A DNA stretch of 64,000 nt from Klebsiella africana (GCF_020526085.1 NZ_CP084874.1:3596001-3660000); one strand, 5' to 3'; positions 18,799 through 28,744 are shown, counted from the stretch's first letter. Translations and numbers: made by a program. Notes: generated by a model not told the origin, from the letters alone.

Positions 18799-19514
18799 CC
18801 AGAAAACGCGTGAGAACCTCGCTCACGCGCACTGTTTATCCACATCCGGCTGCCGTTCAGCGCAATGAACGTCAGCAAGAGGTATTCCAGCGACATGGCA
18901 TAGACGCCCTGGCGGGCAAAAATCACCACGCTTATCACGTTGACGATCACCCACAGCAGCCAGTTTTCAACATACTTGCGGGTCATTAAGATCATCGCCA
19001 CCACCGACAGCACCGTCATACAGGAGTCCCAGAACGGGAAAGCATCCGGCTGCAGTTCCGGCATAGTGACCTGCAGACCCAGCGCTTGCATCAGGCTGAC
19101 CGCGATCCGCGTCAGGAAAGCAAAAAACGGGTTGATAAACAGGGTCAGCAAACCGATCGCCACCACGCAGGCCGCCAGCCAGCCTAGGGCTTTGCTGCGC
19201 GGCAACCAGCGGATCTGCAGCTCAGCTTCGTGGTTGCTGCTTTGTCGCGACCAGGCATACCAGCCATAAACGTTGGCGGCAAAGAAGAACAGCTGCAGCA
19301 GCAGGCTGGCGTACAGCTGGATCTGAAAGAAGATGATGGCGAACAGCGTGACGTTGACCAGTCCAAAAGCATAGTTACTGATCTTCTCCAGGCTCGCCAG
19401 CCAGATACACAACAGCCCGGCAATCGTCCCCACCGCTTCTATCCACGACAGATCGTAACCCCCGGCGCCGATGGGTATATGTACTAAGATATTCTGCGTG
19501 CTAAAAAAATCCAT
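18795..19514 (-). CDS. pnuC: PnuC, nicotinamide riboside transporter
   Basis: 239 residues with about seven membrane spans. The substrate-pocket region includes YGWYAWSR and the C-terminal [16 protein letters not shown] segment typical of PnuC. Length and sequence match E. coli PnuC, which takes up nicotinamide riboside by facilitated diffusion. It is 35 bp downstream of nadA and probably co-transcribed with it, so both fall under the NadR box upstream of nadA. Confidence 0.95.
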   Translation of the reverse strand: MDFFSTQNILVHIPIGAGGYDLSWIEAVGTIAGLLCIWLASLEKISNYAFGLVNVTLFAIIFFQIQLYASLLLQLFFFAANVYGWYAWSRQSSNHEAELQIRWLPRSKALGWLAACVVAIGLLTLFINPFFAFLTRIAVSLMQALGLQVTMPELQPDAFPFWDSCMTVLSVVAMILMTRKYVENWLLWVIVNVISVVIFARQGVYAMSLEYLLLTFIALNGSRMWINSARERGSHAFSG

Positions 19515-19549
19515 TTCATCCCCTCAGCATCTTGCGATGCGACAATACG

Positions 19550-20593
19550 TTATCCCCGAAGTGTAGCCGCAAAATCCAGCATCCGGTTAAGCGGAATCAA
19601 TGCCCCGGTGCGCAGCGCTTCGTCGACATGGATTTCATGTTCAGCGCCGCCCTGCTCGAGTCCCTCGGCAATGGCCTTCAGGCCGTTCATTGCCATCCAC
19701 GGGCAGTGCGCGCAACTGCGGCAGGTCGCCCCTTCGCCGGCGGTGGGGGCTTCCAGCAGCGTTTTCTCCGGTACCGCCTGCTGCATTTTATAGAAGATAC
19801 CGCGATCGGTGGCCACGATCAGCTGGCGCTGGGGCAAACTTTTCGCCGCCGCAATCAGCTGACTGGTGGAGCCTACGGCATCCGCCATCTCGACAATCGC
19901 CTGCGGCGATTCGGGATGGACCAGCACGGCGGCTTCCGGGTGAAGAGCCTTCATCCGCGTCAGCGCCTGGGTTTTGAACTCATCATGCACAATGCACGCC
20001 CCCTGCCAGCACAGCACGTCTGCACCGGTCTGACGCTGGACATAGCGCCCAAGGTGGCGGTCCGGCGCCCAGAGGATCTTTTGACCCAGGCTGTCCAGAT
20101 GATCAATCAGTTCGACGGCGATGCTGGAGGTCACCACCCAGTCGGCGCGAGCCTTCACCGCGGCAGACGTATTGGCATAGACCACCACGGTGCGGTCAGG
20201 GTGGGCGTCGCAAAAGGCGTTGAATTCCTCAATCGGACAGCCCAGATCCAGTGAACACTCGGCGTTCAGGGTCGGCATCAGAATGGTCTTTTCCGGGCTG
20301 AGGATTTTAGCGGTTTCTCCCATAAAACGCACCCCGGCGACCAGCAGCGTGGAGGCCGAATGTCGGGCGCCAAAGCGCGCCATCTCCAGCGAGTCGGCGA
20401 TACAGCCGCCGGTCTCTTCCGCCAGCTGTTGAATTTCGGGATCGGTGTAGTAATGCGCCACCATCACGGCGTCGCGCTCGCGCAGCAGGCGCTTGATTTT
20501 TTCACGATAAAATTGTTTTTCGTCGACGGTCAGCGGCTGCGGTTTCGCAGGGAAAGGGTAAATCGCCGTTTCAGGATCAAACATTACGCTCAT
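19550..20593 (-). CDS. nadA: Quinolinate synthase
   Basis: 347 residues from ATG 20593 ([14 protein letters not shown]); a Met one codon upstream is an alternative. The three [4Fe-4S] ligand regions are CSLDLGC, CWQGAC and CRSCAHC. It condenses iminoaspartate with dihydroxyacetone phosphate to make quinolinate in de novo NAD synthesis. First gene of nadA-pnuC with a NadR box upstream. Confidence 0.96.
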   Translation of the reverse strand: MSVMFDPETAIYPFPAKPQPLTVDEKQFYREKIKRLLRERDAVMVAHYYTDPEIQQLAEETGGCIADSLEMARFGARHSASTLLVAGVRFMGETAKILSPEKTILMPTLNAECSLDLGCPIEEFNAFCDAHPDRTVVVYANTSAAVKARADWVVTSSIAVELIDHLDSLGQKILWAPDRHLGRYVQRQTGADVLCWQGACIVHDEFKTQALTRMKALHPEAAVLVHPESPQAIVEMADAVGSTSQLIAAAKSLPQRQLIVATDRGIFYKMQQAVPEKTLLEAPTAGEGATCRSCAHCPWMAMNGLKAIAEGLEQGGAEHEIHVDEALRTGALIPLNRMLDFAATLRG

Positions 20594-20666
20594 CATGCAA
20601 TCTCGTTTTACTGGCTTAACTCTAAGACCGTCAGTATGGCCTGTCTGCGCCTTAATACGGTCATGG

Positions 20667-20684
20667 TGTTTTATATGCTAAACA
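20667..20684. promoter_or_regulatory. NadR box upstream of nadA
   Basis: TGTTTT-N6-TAAACA differs at one base from the NadR operator TGTTTA-N6-TAAACA and lies 73 bp before the nadA start. It should mediate NAD-dependent repression. Confidence 0.75.
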
Positions 20685-20853
20685 AGATAGCCGATTGCGA
20701 GCAAAAAGTCGTGATAAATTTTGTACATAAGCACCTATTCCCCGGGGACGATGCTACGCATCTTCCCGGGCTACCGGTTCGTGCCTTATGGCGCCACGGT
20801 AAGCGGCGGCAGGGGGTCATGCTGAAGTAGCATTGTGGAGAATGACGCATAGC

Positions 20854-20880
20854 AAAAAGGCGCCTTTAGGGCGCCTTTTT
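20854..20880 (-). terminator. Tandem terminator 3 of the tRNA-Lys/Val operon (most distal)
   Basis: AAAAAGGCGCC pairs with GGCGCCTTTTT around a 5-nt loop. It is one of three identical hairpins, each immediately following a tRNA-Lys 3' end or a copy of that end. Confidence 0.85.
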
Positions 20881-20884
20881 ACAT

Positions 20885-20945
20885 TGGTGGGTCGTGCAGG
20901 ATGACTCGGCTTCGCCTCGCCATACGGGCCGTCGCCGCTAGCGGC
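20885..20945 (-). repeat. tRNA-Lys 3'-tail remnant module A
   Basis: On the minus strand a GCCGC/GCGGC hairpin and a conserved GC-rich block run into 18 bases identical to the tRNA-Lys 3' end including CCA (20885-20902), with no anticodon or D arm. It is followed by terminator 3. Confidence 0.85.
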
Positions 20946-21076
20946 TCCGTTGTCTCACTGCGTTCGACCCGAACCTGCTGCAGAGAAACTCGTCTCATCC
21001 TGAGACTCGCCCTGCGGGCCAACGCTGCCACGTTGTGCAAAATTGTTCCCGACAATTTTGTCGAATCGTTGAGTTC

Positions 21077-21103
21077 TGCGCATAGCAAAAAGGCGCCTTT
21101 AGG
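21077..21103 (-). terminator. Tandem terminator 2 of the tRNA-Lys/Val operon
   Basis: Same 11-bp stem and loop as the other two copies, with T-runs on both arms. Confidence 0.85.
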
Positions 21104-21117
21104 GCGCCTTTTTACAT

Positions 21118-21178
21118 TGGTGGGTCGTGCAGGATGACTCGGCTTCGCCTCGCCCTACGGGCCGTCGCCGCTAGCGGC
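21118..21178 (-). repeat. tRNA-Lys 3'-tail remnant module B
   Basis: Same architecture as module A, with the 18-base tRNA-Lys tail at 21118-21135. About 50 bp further upstream (minus strand) the sequences of A and B stay nearly identical, then diverge. Confidence 0.85.
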
Positions 21179-21244
21179 TCCGTTGTCTCACTGCGTTCGA
21201 CCCGAACCTGCTGCAGGTTCGAATCGTTGAGTTCTGCGCATAGC

Positions 21245-21271
21245 AAAAAGGCGCCTTTAGGGCGCCTTTTT
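21245..21271 (-). terminator. Tandem terminator 1, directly after the last tRNA-Lys
   Basis: AAAAAGGCGCC / GGCGCCTTTTT hairpin beginning 5 bp after the tRNA CCA end; identical to terminators 2 and 3. Confidence 0.9.
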
Positions 21272-21275
21272 ACAT

Positions 21276-21351
21276 TGGTGGGTCGTGCAGGATTCGAACC
21301 TGCGACCAATTGATTAAAAGTCAACTGCTCTACCAACTGAGCTAACGACCC
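21276..21351 (-). tRNA. lysQ: tRNA-Lys (TTT), seventh and last gene of the cluster
   Basis: 76 nt with encoded CCA. Acceptor stem GGGTCGT/ACGACCC, anticodon loop CTTTTAA, T-loop TTCGAAT. Identical to the other four tRNA-Lys genes here. The E. coli cluster has the same order, lysT-valT-lysW-valZ-lysY-lysZ-lysQ; the symbol is assigned by position. Confidence 0.95.
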
Positions 21352-21384
21352 CTTGCGGGATTTTGCTACTGTAATCATTCAGGA

Positions 21385-21444
21385 TGGTGGGTCGTGCAGG
21401 ATGACTCGGCTTCGCCTCGCCCTACGGGCCGTTGCTGTCGCAAC
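21385..21444 (-). repeat. tRNA-Lys 3'-tail remnant module C
   Basis: Minus strand: hairpin GTTGC-GACA-GCAAC, block GGCCCGTAGGGC, hairpin GGCGAAGCC, then the 18-base tRNA-Lys tail with CCA (21385-21402). It sits between the sixth and seventh tRNAs. Confidence 0.85.
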
Positions 21445-21484
21445 GTTATCCTTCACGTTCAACATCTAAGTTAAATGCTGAAAT

Positions 21485-21560
21485 TGGTGGGTCGTGCAGG
21501 ATTCGAACCTGCGACCAATTGATTAAAAGTCAACTGCTCTACCAACTGAGCTAACGACCC
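21485..21560 (-). tRNA. lysZ: tRNA-Lys (TTT), sixth gene
   Basis: 76 nt, CCA encoded, TTT anticodon, sequence identical to the other tRNA-Lys copies in the cluster. Flanked on both sides by tail-remnant modules. Confidence 0.95.
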
Positions 21561-21606
21561 GCTCTGGTATTACCTGAATAATTTCACTCGACACCAATAT
21601 TGAAAT

Positions 21607-21666
21607 TGGTGGGTCGTGCAGGATGACTCGGCTTCGCCTCGCCCTACGGGCCGTTGCTGACGCAAC
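21607..21666 (-). repeat. tRNA-Lys 3'-tail remnant module D
   Basis: Hairpin GTTGC-GTCA-GCAAC, the conserved GC-rich block, then the 18-base tail at 21607-21624. The loop differs by one base from module C while the stem is unchanged. Confidence 0.85.
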
Positions 21667-21706
21667 GTTATCCTCCACGTTCAACATCTGAGTTAAATGC
21701 TGAAAT

Positions 21707-21782
21707 TGGTGGGTCGTGCAGGATTCGAACCTGCGACCAATTGATTAAAAGTCAACTGCTCTACCAACTGAGCTAACGACCC
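21707..21782 (-). tRNA. lysY: tRNA-Lys (TTT), fifth gene
   Basis: 76 nt, CCA encoded, TTT anticodon, identical to the other Lys copies. Only 3 bp after the preceding tRNA-Val. Confidence 0.95.
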
Positions 21783-21785
21783 GAG

Positions 21786-21861
21786 TGGTGGGTGATGACG
21801 GGATCGAACCGCCGACCCCCTCCTTGTAAGGGAGGTGCTCTCCCAGCTGAGCTAATCACCC
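21786..21861 (-). tRNA. valZ: tRNA-Val (TAC), fourth gene
   Basis: 76 nt with CCA. Acceptor GGGTGAT/ATCACCC, anticodon TAC in CCTTACAAGG, T-loop TTCGATC. Identical to the other tRNA-Val in the cluster. Confidence 0.95.
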
Positions 21862-21940
21862 GATACTACGCTGGATACTACCGATACTGCGTCCACCGAC
21901 CCCATCATTCACATTTAACACCGACGTTCGATGTTAAAGA

Positions 21941-22016
21941 TGGTGGGTCGTGCAGGATTCGAACCTGCGACCAATTGATTAAAAGTCAACTGCTCTACCA
22001 ACTGAGCTAACGACCC
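21941..22016 (-). tRNA. lysW: tRNA-Lys (TTT), third gene
   Basis: 76 nt, CCA encoded, TTT anticodon. It follows tRNA-Val after only 2 bp. Confidence 0.95.
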
Positions 22017-22018
22017 GG

Positions 22019-22094
22019 TGGTGGGTGATGACGGGATCGAACCGCCGACCCCCTCCTTGTAAGGGAGGTGCTCTCCCAGCTGAGCTAATCACCC
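22019..22094 (-). tRNA. valT: tRNA-Val (TAC), second gene
   Basis: 76 nt with CCA and TAC anticodon; identical to the copy at 21786-21861. Confidence 0.95.
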
Positions 22095-22118
22095 GATACT
22101 ACGCTGGATACAACTAAG

Positions 22119-22178
22119 TGGTGGGCCGTGCAGGATGACTTGGCTTCGCCTCGCCCTACGGGCCGTTGCTGACGCAAC
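22119..22178 (-). repeat. tRNA-Lys 3'-tail remnant module E
   Basis: Same hairpin series as module D; the tail (22119-22136) carries one substitution in the acceptor stem relative to tRNA-Lys. It lies between the first Lys and the first Val gene. Confidence 0.8.
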
Positions 22179-22219
22179 GTTATCCTTCACGTTTTACTAT
22201 CGCGTTCCACCAGAACGAT

Positions 22220-22295
22220 TGGTGGGTCGTGCAGGATTCGAACCTGCGACCAATTGATTAAAAGTCAACTGCTCTACCAACTGAGCTAACGACCC
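22220..22295 (-). tRNA. lysT: tRNA-Lys (TTT), first gene of the cluster
   Basis: 76 nt, CCA encoded, TTT anticodon. The operon promoter should lie just upstream, between 22296 and the cpoB terminator; I could not fix its -35/-10 confidently. Confidence 0.95.
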
Positions 22296-22421
22296 ACTCT
22301 GGCATTGCTTTGGGCTTGTTTGATATCCCTTGGCAACGGCGGCATATATTACTGATTTCAGAATTCAGCGCAACTAAAATTTCGATAAAGATCACTTAAC
22401 TGCTGGCGATTCAGGCGACAA

Positions 22422-22447
22422 GACCAGAAATAACGCGATTTCTGGTC
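22422..22447 (-). terminator. Hairpin after cpoB
   Basis: GACCAGAAAT (22422-22431) pairs with ATTTCTGGTC (22438-22447) 9 bp after the cpoB stop. The U-tract is short, so read-through into the tRNA operon is possible. Confidence 0.6.
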
Positions 22448-22456
22448 ATGCCGTAA

Positions 22457-23251
22457 TCAACCAAGAGCATTAAGTCGTTTTTGCGCTTGTTTGGCACCGT
22501 CGGTGCCGGGGAATTTATTGATCACCTGCTGGTAAACCGCTTTCGCTTTCGCGGTATCACCCTTGTCCTGCATGATCACGCCGACTTTAAACATCGCGTC
22601 AGGCGCTTTCGGCGATTTCGGGTAGTTCTTCACTACCGAGGCGAAGTAAAACGCCGCGTCGTCTTTTTTCCCCTTATTGTAGTTCAACTGTCCGAGCCAA
22701 TAATTGGCGTTCGGTTGATAAGTTGAATCCGGGTACTTTTTGACGAAGTTCTGAAACGCCACCATTGCGTCATCCTGGCGTGAGGCATCCTTCACCAGAG
22801 CAATAGCGGCATTGTAATCGGTGTTCGCATCGCCGGTCATCGCCGGGGCGCCTGACGAGGCCGCTGGCGCTGCGCTGGTGGCAGCCGCGCTCTGATCGCC
22901 AGAAGACGCCGGCGCCTGCGCCCCTGACGCAGCGCCACCACCGCTGCTCAGACTATCTATCTGCAGCAGAATCTGCTTCTGGCGCTCAACAATCTGATTT
23001 AGCTGATACTGGTTCTCCTGGATTTGGCCACGCAGAGAATCAATGTCAGTCTGGTTATCAGAGAGTTGTTGCTGGAGTTGGGTTAAAAGCTGGCTGTGAG
23101 CATTGGAAATACGCTCGAGTTGAGTGACGCGGTCTTCGACCGAGCCTGAGCCGACACTACTGATTGGCGCCTGAGCAAAAGCGGCCCAGGGGGCCGCTAT
23201 GCCAACCAGTAACGACAGACTCAATAAATGATGTCTGAAGTTACTGCTCAT
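22457..23251 (-). CDS. cpoB: CpoB (YbgF), periplasmic coordinator of peptidoglycan synthesis and Tol
   Basis: 264 residues. A signal peptide ends at AAFA near residue 26. A coiled-coil trimerisation helix follows (about 35-105; VEDRVTQLERISNAHSQ and Gln-rich heptads), then an Ala/Ser-rich linker (about 105-140), then TPR repeats (GDANTDYNAAIAL through KAVYQQVI). It links PBP1B-LpoB with Tol-Pal during constriction. Last gene of the tol-pal cluster, 9 bp after pal. Confidence 0.95.
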   Translation of the reverse strand: MSSNFRHHLLSLSLLVGIAAPWAAFAQAPISSVGSGSVEDRVTQLERISNAHSQLLTQLQQQLSDNQTDIDSLRGQIQENQYQLNQIVERQKQILLQIDSLSSGGGAASGAQAPASSGDQSAAATSAAPAASSGAPAMTGDANTDYNAAIALVKDASRQDDAMVAFQNFVKKYPDSTYQPNANYWLGQLNYNKGKKDDAAFYFASVVKNYPKSPKAPDAMFKVGVIMQDKGDTAKAKAVYQQVINKFPGTDGAKQAQKRLNALG

Positions 23252-23260
23252 GCAATTCTC

Positions 23261-23809
<549 letters not shown>

Positions 23810-23819
23810 TTATTTATTA

Positions 23820-25112
23820 TCACAGATACGGCGACCAGGCAGGTGATTTTACCTGTCCATCAGTTGCCGGAAGACGCGCTTTGAAACGCCCATCTGTAGA
23901 AACCAGATTCAGCACGGATCCCATCCCCTGAGAAGAGCTGTAGATTACCATAGTGCCGTTAGGTGCCAGACTTGGCGTTTCGTCTAAAAACGTTGATGAC
24001 AGAACCTGTACACCACCCGCTTCCAGATCTTGTTTGGCAATGTGCTGCTGACCGCCGGCCGAGCTGACCATTACCATGGTTTTACCATCCGCGCTCACGT
24101 CGGCGTCCTGGTTCTGCGAACCTTCCCAGGTGATACGCTGCGGCGTGCCGCCATTAATGTTGACTTTATACACCTGCGGACGACCGGCCTGGTCAGAGGT
24201 GAAGGCCAGGTTCTGGCTGTCCGGGAACCAGCTTGGTTCGGTGTTGTTGCTGCGACCGTTGGTCACCTGACGAATCTGACCCGAGCCCAGGTCCATCACA
24301 TACAGGTTCAGGCTACCGGTTTTCGACAGCGCGAACGCCAGTTTAGAGCCATCCGGTGAGAACGCTGGCGCACCGTTGTGCTGCGGGAAGGAGGCAATCT
24401 GACGCACCGCGCCGTTCGCCAGGGTCTGAACCACCAGCGCGGAACGACCGCTTTCAAAGGTCACGTAGGCCAGTTTAGAACCGTCCGGAGACCAGGCCGG
24501 GGACATCAGCGGCTGGGAGGAGCGGTGAACCAGGAACTGGTTGTAACCATCGTAGTCGGACACGCGCAGTTCGTAAGGGAACTGACCGCCGTTTTTCTGC
24601 ACCACGTAGGCGATACGGGTACGGAAGGCGCCCTTGATGCCGGTCAGCTTCTCAAACACCGCGTCGCTGGCAGCATGCGCCGCGTAGCGCAGGTACTGCT
24701 TAGTGACTTTAAAAGAGCCTTGTGCCAGCGTTGTGCCCGGCGCACCGCCGGTGTCCACCAGCTGATACGCCACCTGATAAGAACCATCCGGGTTTTGCGT
24801 CACCTGGCCGACGACTACGGCGTCAATACCCAATGCAGACCAGGCTGCAGGCTGCACTTCCTGGGCACTGGTCGGCTGCTGCGGCAGACGAGAGCGATCC
24901 AGCGGGTTGAATTTACCGCTGTTGCGCAGGTCAGCTGCCACGATACCACCGACATCTTCCGGCGCAGCGCCCTGGCCGGCCCACTGGAACGGTACCACGC
25001 CGATAGGGCGCGCCGAGTCCACCCCCTGGGTGATCTCGATACGTACTTCTGCGTGCAGCACCGCCGCCCACAGCATTAAAAAACCAAATGCTACTCGTAA
25101 TGCCTGCTTCAT
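23820..25112 (-). CDS. tolB: TolB, periplasmic beta-propeller of the Tol-Pal system
   Basis: 430 residues from ATG 25112 ([15 protein letters not shown]); a Met one codon earlier is possible. A signal peptide ends near Ala21 (LHAEVR). An N-terminal alpha/beta domain (about 22-165) is followed by a six-bladed propeller with repeated [20 protein letters not shown] and [10 protein letters not shown] blades. It alternates between Pal and TolA partners. 130 bp downstream of tolA, with a hairpin in between. Confidence 0.97.
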   Translation of the reverse strand: MKQALRVAFGFLMLWAAVLHAEVRIEITQGVDSARPIGVVPFQWAGQGAAPEDVGGIVAADLRNSGKFNPLDRSRLPQQPTSAQEVQPAAWSALGIDAVVVGQVTQNPDGSYQVAYQLVDTGGAPGTTLAQGSFKVTKQYLRYAAHAASDAVFEKLTGIKGAFRTRIAYVVQKNGGQFPYELRVSDYDGYNQFLVHRSSQPLMSPAWSPDGSKLAYVTFESGRSALVVQTLANGAVRQIASFPQHNGAPAFSPDGSKLAFALSKTGSLNLYVMDLGSGQIRQVTNGRSNNTEPSWFPDSQNLAFTSDQAGRPQVYKVNINGGTPQRITWEGSQNQDADVSADGKTMVMVSSAGGQQHIAKQDLEAGGVQVLSSTFLDETPSLAPNGTMVIYSSSQGMGSVLNLVSTDGRFKARLPATDGQVKSPAWSPYL

Positions 25113-25213
25113 CATATCTCCCTTATCCGGGCGGAAAGCCCACGATAATTTAGCAGAATGTTAACAAACTCAAATATACAAAACTACCAAAACCCTGTGA
25201 CTACCATAGATTG

Positions 25214-25239
25214 TTTTTCCCCGTTTGCACGGGGAAAAA
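25214..25239. other. Stable hairpin between tolA and tolB
   Basis: TTTTTCCCCG and CGGGGAAAAA form a perfect 10-bp stem with a TTTGCA loop, ending 2 bp from the tolA stop. In the tolA direction the U-run is inside the 5' arm and none follows the stem, so it is more likely an mRNA-stabilising or processing structure than a terminator. Confidence 0.55.
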
Positions 25240-25241
25240 TG

Positions 25242-26555
25242 TCACTGAGGTTTGAAGTCCAGTGGCGCATTTTTGAAGACTTCATATACTGCCTGGCTAG
25301 GTGGTTTCGGGAACTTAGCCTGTCGGGCTGCGGCAAGAGCGGCCTGGCACAGAGCAGGATCACCACCTTCGGACTGTATATTTAACAACAGGCCGTCAGG
25401 AGCAAGTTTGATACGCAAGGTGCATGTTTTGCCTGCATAGGACGATGCGTCATAAAACTTACTTTCAATCGCCGACTTTATCTGTCCGGCATAGTTGTTG
25501 ATATCAGCCCCTGAGGCACTGTTTTTAGTATTACCACTCCCGGCAGCGGAGGCATTGTTTCCTTTGGCCCCACCGCCTGTTTTAGGCGCATTCTTACCAG
25601 AGCTCAGATCGCCAAGCAGGTCGTCAACGCCGTCCGCTTCTTTCGCCGCCGCCGCTTTTTTCGCTGCCGCGGCCTTGGCTGCTGCCGCTTTGGCCGCTTT
25701 ATCGGCGGCTGCCTTCTCTGCTGCCGCCGCTTTGGCTGCCGCCGCTTTTTCAGCGGCTGCGGCTTTCTCGGCGGCGGCCTTCTCAGCGGCTGCTTTTTGC
25801 GCGGCAGCTTTTTCAGCGGCTGCTTTTTCTGCCGCTGCCTGCTTAGCCGCTTCCTGCTGAGCTTTCTTCTCCGCTTCCTGCTGGGCTTTCTTCGCTGCTG
25901 CCGCTTCCGCTTTCTTCTGTGCCTCTGCCGCGGCTTTCGCTGCTTCGGCTTCCGCCTGTTTCTTCGCATCGGCGGCCGCTTTCGCTGCCGCGGCTTCGGC
26001 CTGTTTCTTCGCGTCAGCAGCGGCTTTAGCCGCTGCCAGCTCTGCCGCTTTTGCCTGGGCGTCTGCCTTCGCTTTTGCGTCGGCAGCCGCTTTAGCAGCG
26101 GCTTCCTGCGCTTCTTTGGCCTGCGCATCCGCTTTAGCTTTCGCCGCCGCGGCAGCCTTGGCAGCCGCTTCCTCAGCCTGCTTCTGCTGTTCCTTCGCTT
26201 CTTTCGCCGCTTCCTGCGCCTGCAGCCGTTCCTGTTCGAGCTGTTTCAGCCGTTCCTGTTCCGCAGCCTGTTTCTCACGTAACTCTTCTGCCTGCTGCTG
26301 CGCCTGTTTTTCACGCTGCTCAGCGGCGCGACGTGCGCTGGCCTGCTGCTGTTGCTGACGGTTATAGTTATTTACCACCGCCCCCGGATCGACCATGACG
26401 GCATCAATGGACGATCCCCCGCCGCCACCGGCAGAAGCATCCAGATGCTCGTCAAACGAACTCCAGATCAGTAGCGCGATCAGAATGATGTGCAGCGCGA
26501 CTGAAATGATGATCGCTCGTTTAAGCTTGTCGTTTTGTTCGGTTGCCTTTGACAC
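25242..26555 (-). CDS. tolA: TolA, envelope-spanning protein of the Tol-Pal system
   Basis: 437 residues from GTG 26555 (VSKATEQNDKLKRAIIIS), the GTG start used in E. coli; the in-frame ATG 22 codons upstream adds a non-homologous Arg-rich leader. Domain I is one membrane helix (about 14-34) that engages TolQR. Domain II (about 70-320) is a long helix of Ala/Lys/Glu/Gln repeats. Domain III (about 340-437) binds TolB, Pal and colicins and has the Cys pair in KTCTLRIKL and PALCQAAL. Confidence 0.95.
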   Translation of the reverse strand: MSKATEQNDKLKRAIIISVALHIILIALLIWSSFDEHLDASAGGGGGSSIDAVMVDPGAVVNNYNRQQQQQASARRAAEQREKQAQQQAEELREKQAAEQERLKQLEQERLQAQEAAKEAKEQQKQAEEAAAKAAAAAKAKADAQAKEAQEAAAKAAADAKAKADAQAKAAELAAAKAAADAKKQAEAAAAKAAADAKKQAEAEAAKAAAEAQKKAEAAAAKKAQQEAEKKAQQEAAKQAAAEKAAAEKAAAQKAAAEKAAAEKAAAAEKAAAAKAAAAEKAAADKAAKAAAAKAAAAKKAAAAKEADGVDDLLGDLSSGKNAPKTGGGAKGNNASAAGSGNTKNSASGADINNYAGQIKSAIESKFYDASSYAGKTCTLRIKLAPDGLLLNIQSEGGDPALCQAALAAARQAKFPKPPSQAVYEVFKNAPLDFKPQ

Positions 26556-26654
26556 TATCGGTTCCCAAAAACTGTTCGCCTGTACCCGCGATGCGCGCCG
26601 ACGGCGAACGATACCCGCCATCGGACGCCGCGCGGGCGCACCTACCTGTAGCGA

Positions 26655-27083
26655 TTAAATAGGTTTGGTCATCAAGCCGACCGATTTAACCCCTGCGCTA
26701 TGCAACAGGTTCAGCGCTTTAATAATTTCATCGTAAGGGACGTCTTTCGCACCGCCGATCAGGAATACCGTTTTCTCATTGGCTTCAAGACGACGCTTCG
26801 CTTCGGCAATCACCTGCTCCGGGGGCAGCTGGGACAGCGTCTCCTGCCCCACTTTCACGCTGTACTGCCCTACCCCGGAGACTTCCACAATCACCGGCGG
26901 ATCGTCATTGCTTTTCACTGCTTGCGATTCCGTGGCGTCCGGCAGATCGACTTCCACGCTCTGCGTAATGATCGGCGCCGTTGCCATAAAGATCAGCAAC
27001 AGCACCAGCAGGACATCCAGCAGCGGAACGATGTTAATCTCGGACTTCAGTTCGCGACGTCCGCGTCCACGTGCTCTGGCCAT
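26655..27083 (-). CDS. tolR: TolR, proton-channel subunit of the Tol-Pal motor
   Basis: 142 residues. An Arg-rich N-terminus precedes one membrane helix (about 18-38) with the essential proton-path Asp23 in INIVPLLDVLLVLLL, then a periplasmic domain containing IGGAKDVPYDEIIKALNLL. ExbD/TolR family. It forms the pmf-driven motor with TolQ. Begins 3 bp after tolQ. Confidence 0.96.
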   Translation of the reverse strand: MARARGRGRRELKSEINIVPLLDVLLVLLLIFMATAPIITQSVEVDLPDATESQAVKSNDDPPVIVEVSGVGQYSVKVGQETLSQLPPEQVIAEAKRRLEANEKTVFLIGGAKDVPYDEIIKALNLLHSAGVKSVGLMTKPI

Positions 27084-27086
27084 GGC

Positions 27087-28180
<1,094 letters not shown>

Positions 28181-28329
28181 TTTACATCCCGGTAATGCAA
28201 AAAAAGGTTAGAGCTTTCAAACTTCGCTACTATACGCGCGGGAAAGGTGGTTTGGAATGGGGGAAAGTAAACGGGGCGTAAATTTTTATGGGCTTATGCA
28301 AGCCCATACCATTAACAGAGATCTCTTAT

Positions 28330-28614
28330 TCAAAAGAAGAAAAAGAAGAGACCTAAAGCGAGCACAATATCAGCGATAAGCGGACAAAAAATCCCCTGCC
28401 AGTGAACAGCACGCGGACGGAAGCCCACGCCGTGGATAACACCGCTGCAAACCGCCCACATCAGCAAGAAACCATGCCAGATTTCCAGCTCGCTGGTCTT
28501 CGCCGCAAAGCGCGACGGATCCCAGAAGATGCAGCCGGCCAGCAGCAGCGCCATCAATAAGGAAAGCGCCCTTAACGGGCGCTTGTCCATTATCGCATAC
28601 ATATACTTTATCAT
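28330..28614 (-). CDS. ybgE: YbgE, small membrane protein of the cyd operon
   Basis: 94 residues with three hydrophobic segments and the conserved MDKRPLRAL, FWDPSRFAAKTSELEIWHG and HGVGFRP blocks. It belongs to the Cyd operon protein YbgE family, of unknown role and associated with the bd-I oxidase. The first eight residues differ from E. coli and lie at the edge of an ERIC element, which supplies the AAAGAGG ribosome-binding site and possibly the start codon. Confidence 0.88.
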   Translation of the reverse strand: MIKYMYAIMDKRPLRALSLLMALLLAGCIFWDPSRFAAKTSELEIWHGFLLMWAVCSGVIHGVGFRPRAVHWQGIFCPLIADIVLALGLFFFFF

Positions 28615-28725
28615 TCACGTCGCCTCTTTGTTGGCTACGTCTGCTTACCCCAGTCACTTACTGGTGTAAGCTCCTGGGGATTCACAGACTTGCGGCCTCG
28701 ATGCAACCCGAATGATTTCGTATAT
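28603..28725. repeat. ERIC element between cydX and ybgE
   Basis: The diagnostic ERIC core, CCCCAGTCACTTACT followed by GTAAGCTCCTGGGGATTCAC, lies at 28648-28685. Flanking sequence follows the ERIC consensus out to about TATAC at 28603 and TATAT at 28721; the exact ends are uncertain. About 120 bp, within the cyd-tol transcription unit. Confidence 0.9.
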
Positions 28726-28744
28726 CGCATCACGATAATACTCA

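Noticed and set aside
20879..21378. Small frames ending RRSRVILHDPPM in the tRNA tail repeats
   Set aside because: The common C-terminus is a translation of the tRNA-Lys 3' tail and its flanking block; no ribosome-binding site was seen. A protein role as proposed for some tRNA-tail repeats elsewhere cannot be supported here.
21276..22295. Regular direct repeats resembling a CRISPR array
   Set aside because: The repeats are complete 76-nt tRNA genes and tail remnants, with irregular spacing and no cas genes.
25214..25239. Hairpin after tolA as an intrinsic terminator
   Set aside because: The T-run is in the 5' arm and no U-tract follows the stem in the tolA direction.
25604..26128. Arg/Lys-rich frame on the same strand as tolA
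   Set aside because: It is an alternative frame of the Ala/Lys-rich TolA repeat and has no independent homology or start signal.
26556..26621. 22-residue N-terminal extension of TolA
   Set aside because: It is Arg-rich and non-homologous; the GTG at 26555 aligns exactly with the known TolA start.
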